Shown piece after piece: positions 16,472 through 25,699 of a stretch of DNA of 64,000 nucleotides (position 1 is the stretch's first letter; every line of letters begins with the position of its first letter). The stretch comes from Calidifontibacillus erzurumensis (GTDB taxonomy: Bacteria; Bacillota; Bacilli; Bacillales; Bacillaceae_J). The notes under the pieces were generated by a model that saw only the letters and a program-made list of their open reading frames with translations, was not told the DNA's origin and ran no database searches. The stretch lies in the NCBI RefSeq assembly GCF_013303125.1, contig NZ_JABTTE010000005.1, positions 62,001 to 126,000 on the forward strand. The letters are read 5' to 3'. The translations under genes and the position numbers were made by a program.

Positions 16472-18628
16472 CTATTTCTTTTCTCTATGCTTAAATAAAA
16501 TCACCGTTGAGAGCGGTGGAATCAGGACTTTTTGCGAAACCTGCCCCAATCCATTTTCATCAGCTTGGTCTCCTTGCACAGCAATATTCCATAATTCGTT
16601 ACTAGGTAATTGCCACTCCTTTTCTTTGAGACCATTATTAAATATTACGATAATCTCTCTCCACGGATCAATTTCTTCCAAATCATAAAGAAAAAAGCCA
16701 GCTAGATTTGTCGGAAGCATCAACCATCGATAATGCCTTTCTATTTCTTCTCTTGTTTTTAACCGAAAAGCCGGGTGTGCCTTACGAATGGCGATCAATG
16801 TTTTAATATATGGAATAAAGTCTTCAAACATGTTTTTTCTTGCCCAATCTAGCTGATTAATATAGTCAGGCTTGTTATAGCTATTACCCTCACCATATTT
16901 TGTCCGAAAAAATTCAATGCCGCTATGGAGAAATGGAATACCTTGTGACAACAAAACGATGGCAATGGCTAAATATTGGCGTTTTTTTCTTATTTCCACT
17001 GATTCATCTGCATTAGAGACAGCGAGCTTATCCCATAGAGTATGGTTATCATGACATTCCACATAATTCACTGTTTGTGAAGGTGAAGGAAACATCCCTT
17101 TCATTTTTTTCGTTACAGAGATGCTTCCGGCAAAAAGCATTTTTAGTTTATGTTTATATTTTAAATTGCCCGAAATATATCCTCTCTCTAATAGATGAAA
17201 AGTACTTCCCTTGACAGTGTCGCGAAAAACATCATTAAAATGCGCGATACGAGGCATTTTCGCAGCATTCATAATGGTTGCTTTTTCTTCCTCAAGAAGA
17301 GGCGTATTTAGATTCCAACCTTCACCAATGATGATGATGGATGGGTCAATTTCATCAACCGCTTGGCGAATAGCGTTCATTGTAGTTATATCTAAAATCC
17401 CCATTAAATCAAAACGAAATCCATCAACATTATATTCCTTAATCCAATAGATGACAGAATCAATAATAAATTTTCGCACCATTAACCGTTCAGATGCAAT
17501 ATCATTTCCTACGCCAGTTCCATTTGATGGAAAACCGTATTCGGTATAACGAAAATAGTATCCTGGAACGATTTTTCTAAAATTAGATTGTTCCCGGATG
17601 TAAACGTGATTGTATACGACATCCATAATGACACGGATGCCTTTTCGATGAAGAGCTTCAATCATTTCTTTAGTTTCGCGAATACGGACATACGGATCAT
17701 AAGGATCCGTTGCATAGCTTCCTTCAGGTACATTATAATGAAGCGGATTATAACCCCAATTATATTCACCGTTTTCTTTCGTTTCGTCAATCCCTCCGAA
17801 ATCATTGAATGGCAGCAATTCGAGGTGAGTCACTCCTAAATCAACGATATAATCAAGACAAGTTTTACAATCGTTTGGACCTTTCGTATTTTCTTCGCAA
17901 AAGGCAATATATTTTCCTTTATTTTTTACACCGCTTTCGGGATGAACCGAAAAATCACGAATATGAGTCTCATAGATGATTGCATCTGTCGGTCCTAAAA
18001 TCGGCGGCAAATGCTTAGACTGCTTTGGAACTTCTGTTTTCTTTAAATCGATGACAATCCCATATTCGCCATTTACAGAAACCGCTCTAGCATAAGGGTC
18101 GACCGCTTCACGCCACACATTATTGACACAAACATGATAACGGTAATAAAAACCTTCACAATCGCCAGATAGATCAAACGACCATACGCCTTTGTCCGAA
18201 CGTACCATTTCATAAGTTTGTTTGATATTGCCACTTTGTTCATAAAAAATGAGCAAAACATCGCTTGCGGTTGGCGCCCATACTTTAAAAATTGTTTTTT
18301 CTTTCGTATAGGTCGCACCAAGATCATTGCCATCGTAAAAAAATTTTTTGTCAAATTTTTCAGTCCGAATGACAGATCCGATAAGCAAATCGGTTTCATT
18401 TCCGATTTGATCGCAAATCATATACTTTTTTGCCAAATCAATTTCAAATGGCGATTTGCAAGTATATTTTAGTTCCCCTATTAACTCTTGTTGGCTAATT
18501 ATCGTTAATGGCTGTTTTACAGTTCCGTCACTAATATAAAACTGCCTCTCGTATATCGGTGGATTTGTTTTCGAAAGCAAAATCGTAACAACATCCATTT
18601 CATCCAAATAGGCCTCAAACCAGTTCAT
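16472..18628 (-). CDS. amyX: Type I pullulanase AmyX
   Basis: 718 aa, GH13 family. An N-terminal region and CBM48-like domain (about residues 95-190, TIFKVWAPTASDVLLIFY) precede the catalytic barrel, with the pullulanase signature YNWGYNP, nucleophile Asp in VDGFRFDLMG, acid/base Glu in IIGEGWNL, and VECHDNHTLWD. There is no signal peptide, so it debranches alpha-1,6 links of glycogen or imported maltodextrin in the cytoplasm. It follows the NERD gene with a 37-bp gap. Confidence 0.95.
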   Translation of the reverse strand: MNWFEAYLDEMDVVTILLSKTNPPIYERQFYISDGTVKQPLTIISQQELIGELKYTCKSPFEIDLAKKYMICDQIGNETDLLIGSVIRTEKFDKKFFYDGNDLGATYTKEKTIFKVWAPTASDVLLIFYEQSGNIKQTYEMVRSDKGVWSFDLSGDCEGFYYRYHVCVNNVWREAVDPYARAVSVNGEYGIVIDLKKTEVPKQSKHLPPILGPTDAIIYETHIRDFSVHPESGVKNKGKYIAFCEENTKGPNDCKTCLDYIVDLGVTHLELLPFNDFGGIDETKENGEYNWGYNPLHYNVPEGSYATDPYDPYVRIRETKEMIEALHRKGIRVIMDVVYNHVYIREQSNFRKIVPGYYFRYTEYGFPSNGTGVGNDIASERLMVRKFIIDSVIYWIKEYNVDGFRFDLMGILDITTMNAIRQAVDEIDPSIIIIGEGWNLNTPLLEEEKATIMNAAKMPRIAHFNDVFRDTVKGSTFHLLERGYISGNLKYKHKLKMLFAGSISVTKKMKGMFPSPSQTVNYVECHDNHTLWDKLAVSNADESVEIRKKRQYLAIAIVLLSQGIPFLHSGIEFFRTKYGEGNSYNKPDYINQLDWARKNMFEDFIPYIKTLIAIRKAHPAFRLKTREEIERHYRWLMLPTNLAGFFLYDLEEIDPWREIIVIFNNGLKEKEWQLPSNELWNIAVQGDQADENGLGQVSQKVLIPPLSTVILFKHREKK

Positions 18629-18665
18629 GTCTCACCCCAACTATACGTAGAACTATTTTGTAGAC

Positions 18666-19649
18666 TTACAAATCTTCTTGCTCCCATTCATATCTGCGAA
18701 CATAGGTGGACTGGGTATGTTTTAACAAAGCTTGTGCGCCTTTCAATTGAACATATTTTAATGGGGAAGAAAGATTCCGTAACTTTAAGTACCACTCCTC
18801 GTAGTTTCTTTTATCAACCAATAATGTTTGAATAGGTTCATAAGGTCCTTCAATAAAACCTGTTCTAGACAAAACAACTTTTTGAATCGGCATGTCTACT
18901 TGATAATGTTCATAATAACTTTGAATGAACCCCTGTGTTCGGTTTAAAGAAATCATCGGGTTTATTCTTCGAACTTCTTCCTGCCCTATTATTTCAATCC
19001 AATACCGTCCCTTATCTGTTTGGAAAACACTCATTTCCTCACTTTCTAAAACGGAGATGCAATACGTTTTCACTGGACTGATTAAAATAATATCTAAATC
19101 GATCGGTGCTTTCTTTACAAGAAATGTCGGTTTATATAAAACTAAATAAGTATCCGGAAAATGTTGCAAAAAATATTTTAATATTTTATCTTTATAAATG
19201 CTTTCATCTACGAACGAGTAATCTCTTATCGTTGAACTAGCCCAATGGATTTGAAAGCGAAACAATTCATCAAGAAATTCCCGTTTCATTTCTTCTTTCG
19301 TTTTTCGACGTTCAATTTGAAACTCTGCTTCATCTAAGAGCGATGTCTCCCATTCACTTTGATCAGCTTTCCTGCTTGTCAACCATCGTTTAATTGTTTG
19401 CAAAGCACCCTTTTTTTCTGGCTCAAGCCAGTTTTCTTTTAAATTTTCAAAACCGATAAAAAAAGGATTTTCATTTTTTACTTCTGAGAAGGGCTTTCTC
19501 GTATCTGCGCTTTCTTCTTCATAATAAGCATATGAAGCATTTAATTTTTCCCAACGCTCTTTCTTCAAACGTATATACTGACTTGGATAACGAAAAATAT
19601 CCGTTTCATAGCGGGATATAAAATCCCGCAATTTAATTAGTTGCGCCAC
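18666..19649 (-). CDS. NERD (nuclease-related) domain-like protein
   Basis: 327 aa, starting at GTG with GGAGG 10 nt upstream. The N-terminal 110 residues are charged and helical. The central part (about 165-240, PIDLDIILISPVKTYCISVL) resembles the NERD fold, a restriction-endonuclease-like domain of unknown target in Bacillus. The invariant catalytic pattern is not complete by eye, so nuclease activity is uncertain. Found upstream of amyX in Bacilli; no functional link is known. Confidence 0.65.
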   Translation of the reverse strand: MAQLIKLRDFISRYETDIFRYPSQYIRLKKERWEKLNASYAYYEEESADTRKPFSEVKNENPFFIGFENLKENWLEPEKKGALQTIKRWLTSRKADQSEWETSLLDEAEFQIERRKTKEEMKREFLDELFRFQIHWASSTIRDYSFVDESIYKDKILKYFLQHFPDTYLVLYKPTFLVKKAPIDLDIILISPVKTYCISVLESEEMSVFQTDKGRYWIEIIGQEEVRRINPMISLNRTQGFIQSYYEHYQVDMPIQKVVLSRTGFIEGPYEPIQTLLVDKRNYEEWYLKLRNLSSPLKYVQLKGAQALLKHTQSTYVRRYEWEQEDL

Positions 19650-19679
19650 AACCGTTCTTCCTCCAATAATCTTAAGAAC

Positions 19680-20366
19680 TTATAACAATAAATGAACAAG
19701 AAGCGGACTTAATATAGAGGCAAAAATGGTACTAAGTGTCATAGCAATTGAACTAATGGCACCTTCTTTTTGCCCTAATTCCAGTGCTTTCGATGTACCT
19801 ATTCCATGAGCGGCTGTGCCGAAGCCGATACCTCTTCCGATAAAATGATCGATTCGAAACCATTTTAACAAATATGGACCTAAAACTGCACCGAAGATGC
19901 CAGCAACCATTACAAAAATGGCAGCCAAAGTTGGATTCCCGCCAATCATCGAAGCAATATCCATTGCAACCGGTGACGTGACTGATTTTGGAACAAGTGA
20001 ATAAAGTGTCTTTAATTCAATATGAAAAAGTAGCGACAGCCAAATGCCGCTGACAATTCCTATAAACGTACCTACAAACACGCCGACCATAATCGGAACA
20101 CTATACTTTTTGACTGTATCAATTTGTTTATATAAAGGAAAAGCCAACGCAACAACAGCCGGTCCTAACAAATGGACAATCCATTTTGCACCAGACATAT
20201 ATGTTTCATAAGGTATATCAAAATAAAGTAAAAAGCAAACGATCAAAACAGTTGCAGTTACGATAGGTACCATAAAAGGAGTATAAAACTTTATATAAAC
20301 TTTTTTCATAGCATTATATGTTATTATTGTACCGGCAATCGCTAAAAAGGCAATGAATAAACTCAT
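19680..20366 (-). CDS. LrgB/CidB family membrane protein
   Basis: 228 aa with about six or seven hydrophobic segments. The conserved LrgB motif AAHGIGTSKALELGQKEGA is near the C-terminus. Partner of the LrgA-like gene, whose stop it overlaps by 4 nt. LrgAB/CidAB-type pairs act in programmed lysis control or, as B. subtilis PftAB, as pyruvate transporters. Which role applies cannot be told, because no LytST regulator lies nearby. Confidence 0.85.
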   Translation of the reverse strand: MSLFIAFLAIAGTIITYNAMKKVYIKFYTPFMVPIVTATVLIVCFLLYFDIPYETYMSGAKWIVHLLGPAVVALAFPLYKQIDTVKKYSVPIMVGVFVGTFIGIVSGIWLSLLFHIELKTLYSLVPKSVTSPVAMDIASMIGGNPTLAAIFVMVAGIFGAVLGPYLLKWFRIDHFIGRGIGFGTAAHGIGTSKALELGQKEGAISSIAMTLSTIFASILSPLLVHLLL

Positions 20367-20755
20367 ACTTCTCTACTCTCCCGTGATTGGATTTGAAGAT
20401 ATGAATTTTTTCTTACCACAATCCATTGGCTGACTGCTGAGGAGGCAACCATTACGATGATAGAGCTAATGATGACAACGATAATGGAGAAAAAACCCTC
20501 CCCTTTAAAAAGGTCAAGAAAATCAATGATGCCGACCGTCACGGGAATAAACAGTAACGGCAAATGGGATAACAAAAAACTTGCGCCTTGTTCAATCCAT
20601 CCTTCTTTAAATTTTTTCGTCATAAGCAAAGCGAATAGTAAAAGCATGCCAATAATACTTCCCGGCATTAATAGATGAAACGTTTTTTGAATCCAGACCC
20701 CTGCATAATAAAACAAATAAAGAACCCCAATTTGAATAACAATACGAATAAGCAT
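20363..20755 (-). CDS. LrgA/CidA family holin-like protein
   Basis: 130 aa, four transmembrane helices, LMPGSIIGMLLLF and PVTVGIIDF motifs of LrgA/CidA. A strong AAGGGGGA ribosome site precedes the ATG. First gene of an overlapping two-gene operon with the LrgB-like gene. Confidence 0.85.
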   Translation of the reverse strand: MLIRIVIQIGVLYLFYYAGVWIQKTFHLLMPGSIIGMLLLFALLMTKKFKEGWIEQGASFLLSHLPLLFIPVTVGIIDFLDLFKGEGFFSIIVVIISSIIVMVASSAVSQWIVVRKNSYLQIQSRESREV

Positions 20756-20842
20756 TTTAAAAATCCCCCTTAAAATTTTCCCCTGTCAAAAGAATGTAAA
20801 ATATAGTATATTACGTAAGTCTACATGAATTTTCAAAAAATA

Positions 20843-20884
20843 AAAAGATTGATTATTGAAACAATTTTCAAAAATCAATCTTTT
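20843..20884 (-). terminator. Terminator of pepV
   Basis: Twelve-bp perfect stem AAAAGATTGATT/AATCAATCTTTT, with TATTTTTTG following on the minus strand, 33 bp past the pepV stop. Confidence 0.75.
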
Positions 20885-20916
20885 ATACTTACTGTTCATT
20901 ATTTTGTTCTACATTT

Positions 20917-22338
20917 TTACTTTGCCAATTCGTAAATGGCACGAGCATAAATAGCTGTCGCTTTTAATAAATCATCAATTTCAATATATTCATCTTTTTG
21001 ATGGGCAACATCTTCGCGTCCCGGAAATAATGGACCAAAAGCAACCCCTGACTCAAGTGACCGTGCATAGGTGCCACCGCCAATGGCAAGTAAATTTGCT
21101 TTTTGGCCGGTCTCTTCTTCATAAACGTTTTGCAGCACTTTTATGAACGGATGAGCTCCATCAACATGATGTGGTTTTGAATCATCGAGCTCAATAAAAC
21201 GAAATTCATTCTTACATGCGATATCTTTTAACTTCTCTTTCGTCACTTCTATATTATGGGTAACAGGATATCTTAAATTTAAACCAATTTTTCCGCCTTC
21301 CTCTTTTTTATACGAGAGGATGCCGTTATTAATTGTTAATTCCCCCGAAATTTCATCTTTATCCGCAATTCCAAGTGCAAGACCACGCGTATCTTTTCCA
21401 AAGTAATGATGAACAAATTCAATAAAAGTTCTTCCTTTTTTGTCGAGATTCATACATTCTTTTTCAAAAAAAGCATTCAACAATAAACCAGCGTTTTTTC
21501 CGTTATTTGGCTCCATTCCATGGGCAGAGATCCCATGTAAACGAAAATGAAGGGTTGAACTTACATCTATTTCCGCTTTTCCTTTCAGTCCGATTTCCTT
21601 TACATATTTGCTAAATCGATCTACAAGTTTTTGTGCGATTTCTTTTTGTTTACAAACAATTTGCGCTTCAGCCAAATCAGGCACCATATTTAAACGTCTG
21701 CCTGCTTGAAAAGACTCCAACTGAAGCTCCTCATCACCTGTTTGAGATCCTACATTGTTTTGTTCAAAGAAAAAATCAAATATACCTTTTTCAGCATTAA
21801 TAATTGGAAAATCTGCATCCGGTACAAAGCCAAATGTCGGCATTTCTTCATGTTTAAAGTAATGTTTCACACAGCACCACTGACTTTCCTCGTCTGTACC
21901 TAAAATAATTCGCACCCGCTTTGACAATGGAAGTTGCAATTCTTTGACAATTTTCAATGCATAATAAGCTGCCATCGTCGGTCCTTTGTCATCTATAGCC
22001 CCTCTTGCAAAAATTTTTCCATCCCTAATCTCCGCACCAAAAGGATCGCTCGTCCAACCATCCCCTTCTGGGACAACGTCAACATGACATAAAACTCCAA
22101 TCAATTGTTTTCCTTGTCCATACTCAATATGTCCAGCTAAATTATCAACATTTTTTACTGTAAAACCATCATTGGCCCCTTTATTTAACATGAAATGAAG
22201 CGCTTCTTTAATTCCTCTTCCCAAAGGAGCATCTTTTTCTCCATTGTCTTCATCTAAAACACTTTTAATTCTTAAAAATTCCTGAGTATCTTTTATGATT
22301 TGATTCTTTCGTTTATAAACTTCTTCCAACCAATTCAT
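20917..22338 (-). CDS. pepV: Dipeptidase PepV (M20 family)
   Basis: 473 aa. M20 metallopeptidase residues are visible: CHVDVVPEGDGW (metal His, catalytic Asp), AIDDKGPTMAA (bridging Asp), GTDEESQWC (catalytic and metal Glu), DADFP, and HxKDEYIEI near the C-terminus. It hydrolyses dipeptides in the cytoplasm with Zn2+. Diverges from ytzE. Orthologue of B. subtilis YtjP. Confidence 0.93.
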   Translation of the reverse strand: MNWLEEVYKRKNQIIKDTQEFLRIKSVLDEDNGEKDAPLGRGIKEALHFMLNKGANDGFTVKNVDNLAGHIEYGQGKQLIGVLCHVDVVPEGDGWTSDPFGAEIRDGKIFARGAIDDKGPTMAAYYALKIVKELQLPLSKRVRIILGTDEESQWCCVKHYFKHEEMPTFGFVPDADFPIINAEKGIFDFFFEQNNVGSQTGDEELQLESFQAGRRLNMVPDLAEAQIVCKQKEIAQKLVDRFSKYVKEIGLKGKAEIDVSSTLHFRLHGISAHGMEPNNGKNAGLLLNAFFEKECMNLDKKGRTFIEFVHHYFGKDTRGLALGIADKDEISGELTINNGILSYKKEEGGKIGLNLRYPVTHNIEVTKEKLKDIACKNEFRFIELDDSKPHHVDGAHPFIKVLQNVYEEETGQKANLLAIGGGTYARSLESGVAFGPLFPGREDVAHQKDEYIEIDDLLKATAIYARAIYELAK

Positions 22339-22537
22339 TTATAACACCACCGACTAATAGTAAAATTTTTGCATGTAAAATTAGTGTAAAAAAATTATAA
22401 ACTTTTTATTTTTGTGGAAATTTTCAATACTTTTAGTGTAAAATATTATTAGAAGTGTTGATCTGGTAATTAGGTTTTGGTGCATTGCATAATATCTTGT
22501 TCAATGAAATTTGAACATTACATTAAGGAGTGGTTTT

Positions 22538-22753
22538 TTGAACCCGACTGCCCGCATGCTCAACCGTATTAAGTCCATTTACTTGTATATTCATGAAAAA
22601 GGTTCAGTCTCAACACAAGAACTTGTAGAAGAATTTGGCACAACACCACGGACAATACAAAGAGATTTAAATGTACTGACGTACAATAATTTAGTTTATA
22701 GTCCGAGCCGTGGAATTTGGACAACAACAGCGAGAAAAGTAAAAATCTCCTGA
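22538..22753 (+). CDS. ytzE: YtzE, small DeoR-type helix-turn-helix protein
   Basis: 71 aa from TTG 22538, which has AAGGAG 8 nt upstream; the TTG 27 nt earlier lacks a site. Nearly the whole protein is a DeoR-family winged helix (TQELVEEFGTTPRTIQRDLN). The sugar-binding domain of DeoR regulators is missing, as in B. subtilis YtzE. Probably a DNA-binding protein; target unknown. Confidence 0.85.
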   Translation: MNPTARMLNRIKSIYLYIHEKGSVSTQELVEEFGTTPRTIQRDLNVLTYNNLVYSPSRGIWTTTARKVKIS

Positions 22754-22760
22754 CATTTGA

Positions 22761-22833
22761 AAAGGGCTGTCCAAAGTGCCAAATGTATCATTTGAAATTT
22801 CTATGCAGTACCATCTGCTTTGGTACAGCCTTT
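22761..22833. terminator. Bidirectional terminator between ytzE and ytzG
   Basis: AAAGGGCTGTCCAAAG (22761-22776) pairs imperfectly with CTTTGGTACAGCCTTT (22818-22833) around an inner region with a smaller stem. It lies between convergent stops. The stop codon of ytzG is within it. Confidence 0.6.
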
Positions 22834-23551
22834 ATGTTTGTTTCAATACAGAAATTTCCTCTTCACTTAATTCGCGATATTCTCCAGGTTTTAGCGATTC
22901 ATCTAACATTAATGACCCCATTTTTATACGCATTAAAAATGTCACTTTTTTTCCTACAGCAGCAAACATCCGCTTTACTTGATGAAATTTTCCTTCTGTA
23001 ATCGTTAATTCAATTTCAGATTTGTTTTCTGCCTCATTGATGGACAAGATGACAAGTTCCGCAGGTTTCGTTACATAACCATCATCAAGCGTTACACCAC
23101 GTTTAAATGCTTCAATATCATCATTCGTAACAATTCCACTAATTTTCGCATAATACGTTTTCGGTACATGCTTTTTCGGGGATAAAAGCTGGTGAGCTAA
23201 TTGACCATCATTCGTCAACAATAGGAGGCCGACTGTATCTTTATCAAGGCGTCCAACCGGAAACGGATTTAAAATCTTATCTTCCATTTCCAATAAATCA
23301 ATGACCGTTTCATCATAATCGTCTTCCGTAGATGAAATAACTCCTTGAGGTTTGTTCATCATTAAATAAATAAATTCTTTATACTCTACAGTTTCCCCAT
23401 GTACAGTAACTTGATCTCTTTCAGGATCGAGATGGGTTTGTGGATCTTTGACAGTTGTTCCATTAATTTTTACCGCTCCAGTTTTTAATAATTTTTTTAC
23501 TTCTTTCCGACTGCCAAAACCGCTATTTGCCAATAATTTATCAATTCTCAC
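22832..23551 (-). CDS. ytzG: RsuA-family 16S rRNA pseudouridine synthase
   Basis: 239 aa. N-terminal S4 RNA-binding domain (residues 1-60), then the pseudouridine synthase core with catalytic Asp in PVGRLDKDTVGLLLLTNDG. RsuA-type enzymes modify U516 of 16S rRNA. Position between ytzE and the murJ-like gene matches B. subtilis ytzG. Confidence 0.9.
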   Translation of the reverse strand: MRIDKLLANSGFGSRKEVKKLLKTGAVKINGTTVKDPQTHLDPERDQVTVHGETVEYKEFIYLMMNKPQGVISSTEDDYDETVIDLLEMEDKILNPFPVGRLDKDTVGLLLLTNDGQLAHQLLSPKKHVPKTYYAKISGIVTNDDIEAFKRGVTLDDGYVTKPAELVILSINEAENKSEIELTITEGKFHQVKRMFAAVGKKVTFLMRIKMGSLMLDESLKPGEYRELSEEEISVLKQT

Positions 23552-23614
23552 TCATAAGACCTCCGTATTCCAAAATTCAAAGACTAACCTTTCCTAAATA
23601 GGCTAGAGTTTAGT

Positions 23615-23641
23615 CCACATTTGACTAATCCGCATAGATTA
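23615..23641 (+). promoter_or_regulatory. Possible sporulation-type (sigma-K/sigma-E) promoter
   Basis: CATAGATTA (23633-23641) matches the mother-cell -10 pattern CATANNNTA, with CCAC at 23615-23618 about 14 nt upstream, shorter than the usual spacing. It lies 48 bp before a coat-like small gene. Suggestive only. Confidence 0.35.
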
Positions 23642-23688
23642 GTAGGGTAAATCATCATCAAGACAAATACACAAAGGAGCGAAGAACC

Positions 23689-23901
23689 ATGAACTATAAC
23701 TATTATTATGATTATGAGCGTCAATTTGGCTTTCCTAGCTTTCCTGGTGGTGGCGGGTTCCCAGGTGGATTTGGCCAACTTGAGCGCCGCTTAAATCAGA
23801 TCGAAAACCAATTGCAGCGTCACACAGAACGGCTTAACCGATTAAACCGCCGCTTACAGCGCGTGGAAAGACAATTGGGCTTTCCGCTTGAACAATGGTA
23901 A
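23689..23901 (+). CDS. Small Tyr/Gly/Phe-rich, coiled-coil protein, spore-coat-like
   Basis: 70 aa. N-terminus MNYNYYYDYERQFGF, then a Gly-Phe-Pro-rich turn region (FPGGGGFPGGFG), then a Arg/Gln/Leu heptad helix (residues 30-63) and a closing GFPLEQW that echoes the N-terminal QFGFP. Composition is typical of Bacillus coat and spore-surface proteins. A possible mother-cell promoter and an AAAGGAGCG ribosome site lie upstream, and a strong terminator downstream, so it is monocistronic. I do not recognise a named gene. Confidence 0.75.
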   Translation: MNYNYYYDYERQFGFPSFPGGGGFPGGFGQLERRLNQIENQLQRHTERLNRLNRRLQRVERQLGFPLEQW

Positions 23902-23910
23902 GTTGAATTG

Positions 23911-23943
23911 AAAGGCGAACTAACCGTTCGCCTTTTGTTTTTG
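23911..23943 (+). terminator. Terminator of the coat-like gene, overlapping the end of murJ
   Basis: Perfect stem AAAGGCGAAC/GTTCGCCTTT (23911-23920, 23926-23935) followed by TGTTTTT. The last codons of the convergent murJ-like gene lie inside the hairpin. Confidence 0.8.
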
Positions 23944-25554
23944 CCTTTGTAAAAATTTAAACCGATAGCCAAGAATGAACCCTGCCAAATTAGATTTAAT
24001 GCTCAAATATAAATATACGCCCGCTCCCGCAGCAATTGAAATGATTAACACAACAATTGACTGGCCACGGCCATCTTCATACTGTATAAATATTGATAAA
24101 AGCCATAATACTAATTGGACAACAACTGCCATAACTAAAACAAAGATACTAATTAATAAACTGCGGCGAATCGTATACGAAAATCTGAATCTGGTATATT
24201 TTTTTATAACGAATAAATTGATTGCAATTGAAATAAAAAAGCCAATACCTGTTGCCCAAATAGCACCATAGGTTTCAAATGCTTGTATTAAAGGAATATT
24301 CAATAATGTTTTTATCAATAAACCACTAAACATGCTATAAACAGCAAAACGCTGCTGATTGATCCCTTGTAAAATTGCTGATGTCACGGTAAATAAAGCA
24401 AAAAACAACGCAATTGGGGCGTAATAGCGAATAATTCCTTCACCCATTTGAACAATATTAACGCTATACAAAGAGCCAATGGCAGGTCCTGATACCATTG
24501 CAAGCCCGACCACGGCTGGAAGCGTTAAGAAGACAACCACTTGCAACGCTTGAGAAATTTGCTTATGTAACTGCTTGAAATTGTTTTCTGTAAAAGATTC
24601 GGTAATGGTTGGAACTAATGTTAAACCAAAAGCAGTCGCAAGGGAAACCGGAATCATAATCAATTTATGCCCGTACATATTTAATATTGAAAATAATTCG
24701 TGGGCAACATCCCCGCCTTTTCCGATGCTTTCCATGGCACGGTGAAATGTAAATTCATCAACCAACTGGTACAGTGGTATTGCCAAAGAAACAAAAACAA
24801 ATGGTCCAGCATAAGACAATAGTTCCAACAACATCTCTTTCGTTGTTAATTGACTCTCTTGCTTGCTATTTACAAGCAGTTCATTTAAATGATGCTTCCT
24901 TTTAAACCAATACCAAATTAAGATGCCCATGCCAAAAATGGCCCCAATCGTTGCCGCAAAAACAGATAAACCTACAGCGACATGTAGATCACCATCAAGT
25001 ACTTTCATTACAATGTAGCTTGAGAAAAGCAAGAAAATAATGCGGGCAATTTGCTCGACAACTTGGGAAACAGCCGTTGGCCCCATCGATTGATAACCTT
25101 GAAAAAAACCTCGAATAATACTCATCATTGGCACGATAATGAGAGCTGTACTAACCATCCGTATGACATAAACAACTTCCTTATGTTGAATCCCATACTC
25201 ATTTTCGCCAATAATTTTCGGAGCTAACCATGGAGCGATGCTATACAAAATAATAAAGAAAAAGATGCCGCTTCCAAACATCAGTAGAAGTCCCGTTTTA
25301 AAGAGTCGTCTGCCCGTATAATAATCGCCAAGCGCATTATATTTTGAAACAAATTTGGAAACCGCTAAAGGAACTCCCATTGTTGCCATACTTAAAAGAA
25401 TCGTATAAGGGATATATGCATAGGAATACAAAGCACCGCCAATATTCCCAACAATTGAATAAAAAGGAAAGACATAAATCATTCCTAATATTTTCGAGAT
25501 AAGCGTTGCACCTGTTAAAATCATCGTACCTTTAATTAACTTTGAACCGGACAT
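23920..25554 (-). CDS. murJ: MurJ-type lipid II flippase YtgP (MOP/SpoVB family)
   Basis: 544 aa from ATG 25554, which has GGAGG 5 nt upstream; the 18-residue extension has no site. About 14 transmembrane segments of the MATE/MOP polysaccharide-export fold (MVPMSIIRGFFQGYQSMGPTAVSQVVEQ-type region near residue 145). B. subtilis YtgP (MurJ) is the lipid II flippase that can substitute for AmJ. Convergent with the coat-like gene. Confidence 0.85.
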   Translation of the reverse strand: MSGSKLIKGTMILTGATLISKILGMIYVFPFYSIVGNIGGALYSYAYIPYTILLSMATMGVPLAVSKFVSKYNALGDYYTGRRLFKTGLLLMFGSGIFFFIILYSIAPWLAPKIIGENEYGIQHKEVVYVIRMVSTALIIVPMMSIIRGFFQGYQSMGPTAVSQVVEQIARIIFLLFSSYIVMKVLDGDLHVAVGLSVFAATIGAIFGMGILIWYWFKRKHHLNELLVNSKQESQLTTKEMLLELLSYAGPFVFVSLAIPLYQLVDEFTFHRAMESIGKGGDVAHELFSILNMYGHKLIMIPVSLATAFGLTLVPTITESFTENNFKQLHKQISQALQVVVFLTLPAVVGLAMVSGPAIGSLYSVNIVQMGEGIIRYYAPIALFFALFTVTSAILQGINQQRFAVYSMFSGLLIKTLLNIPLIQAFETYGAIWATGIGFFISIAINLFVIKKYTRFRFSYTIRRSLLISIFVLVMAVVVQLVLWLLSIFIQYEDGRGQSIVVLIISIAAGAGVYLYLSIKSNLAGFILGYRFKFLQRQKQKANG

Positions 25555-25699
25555 AAGGCCCTCCAACAGAATATATTGAAACGAAACATACATCATTTGA
25601 CAACTCATTGCAACTTCTGTATTTTAACATACAGTATAAAACTAGAAAAGTAAGTATCATTTGTTACATATTTGCGAATCAAGGAAGATGGTGGCTACA

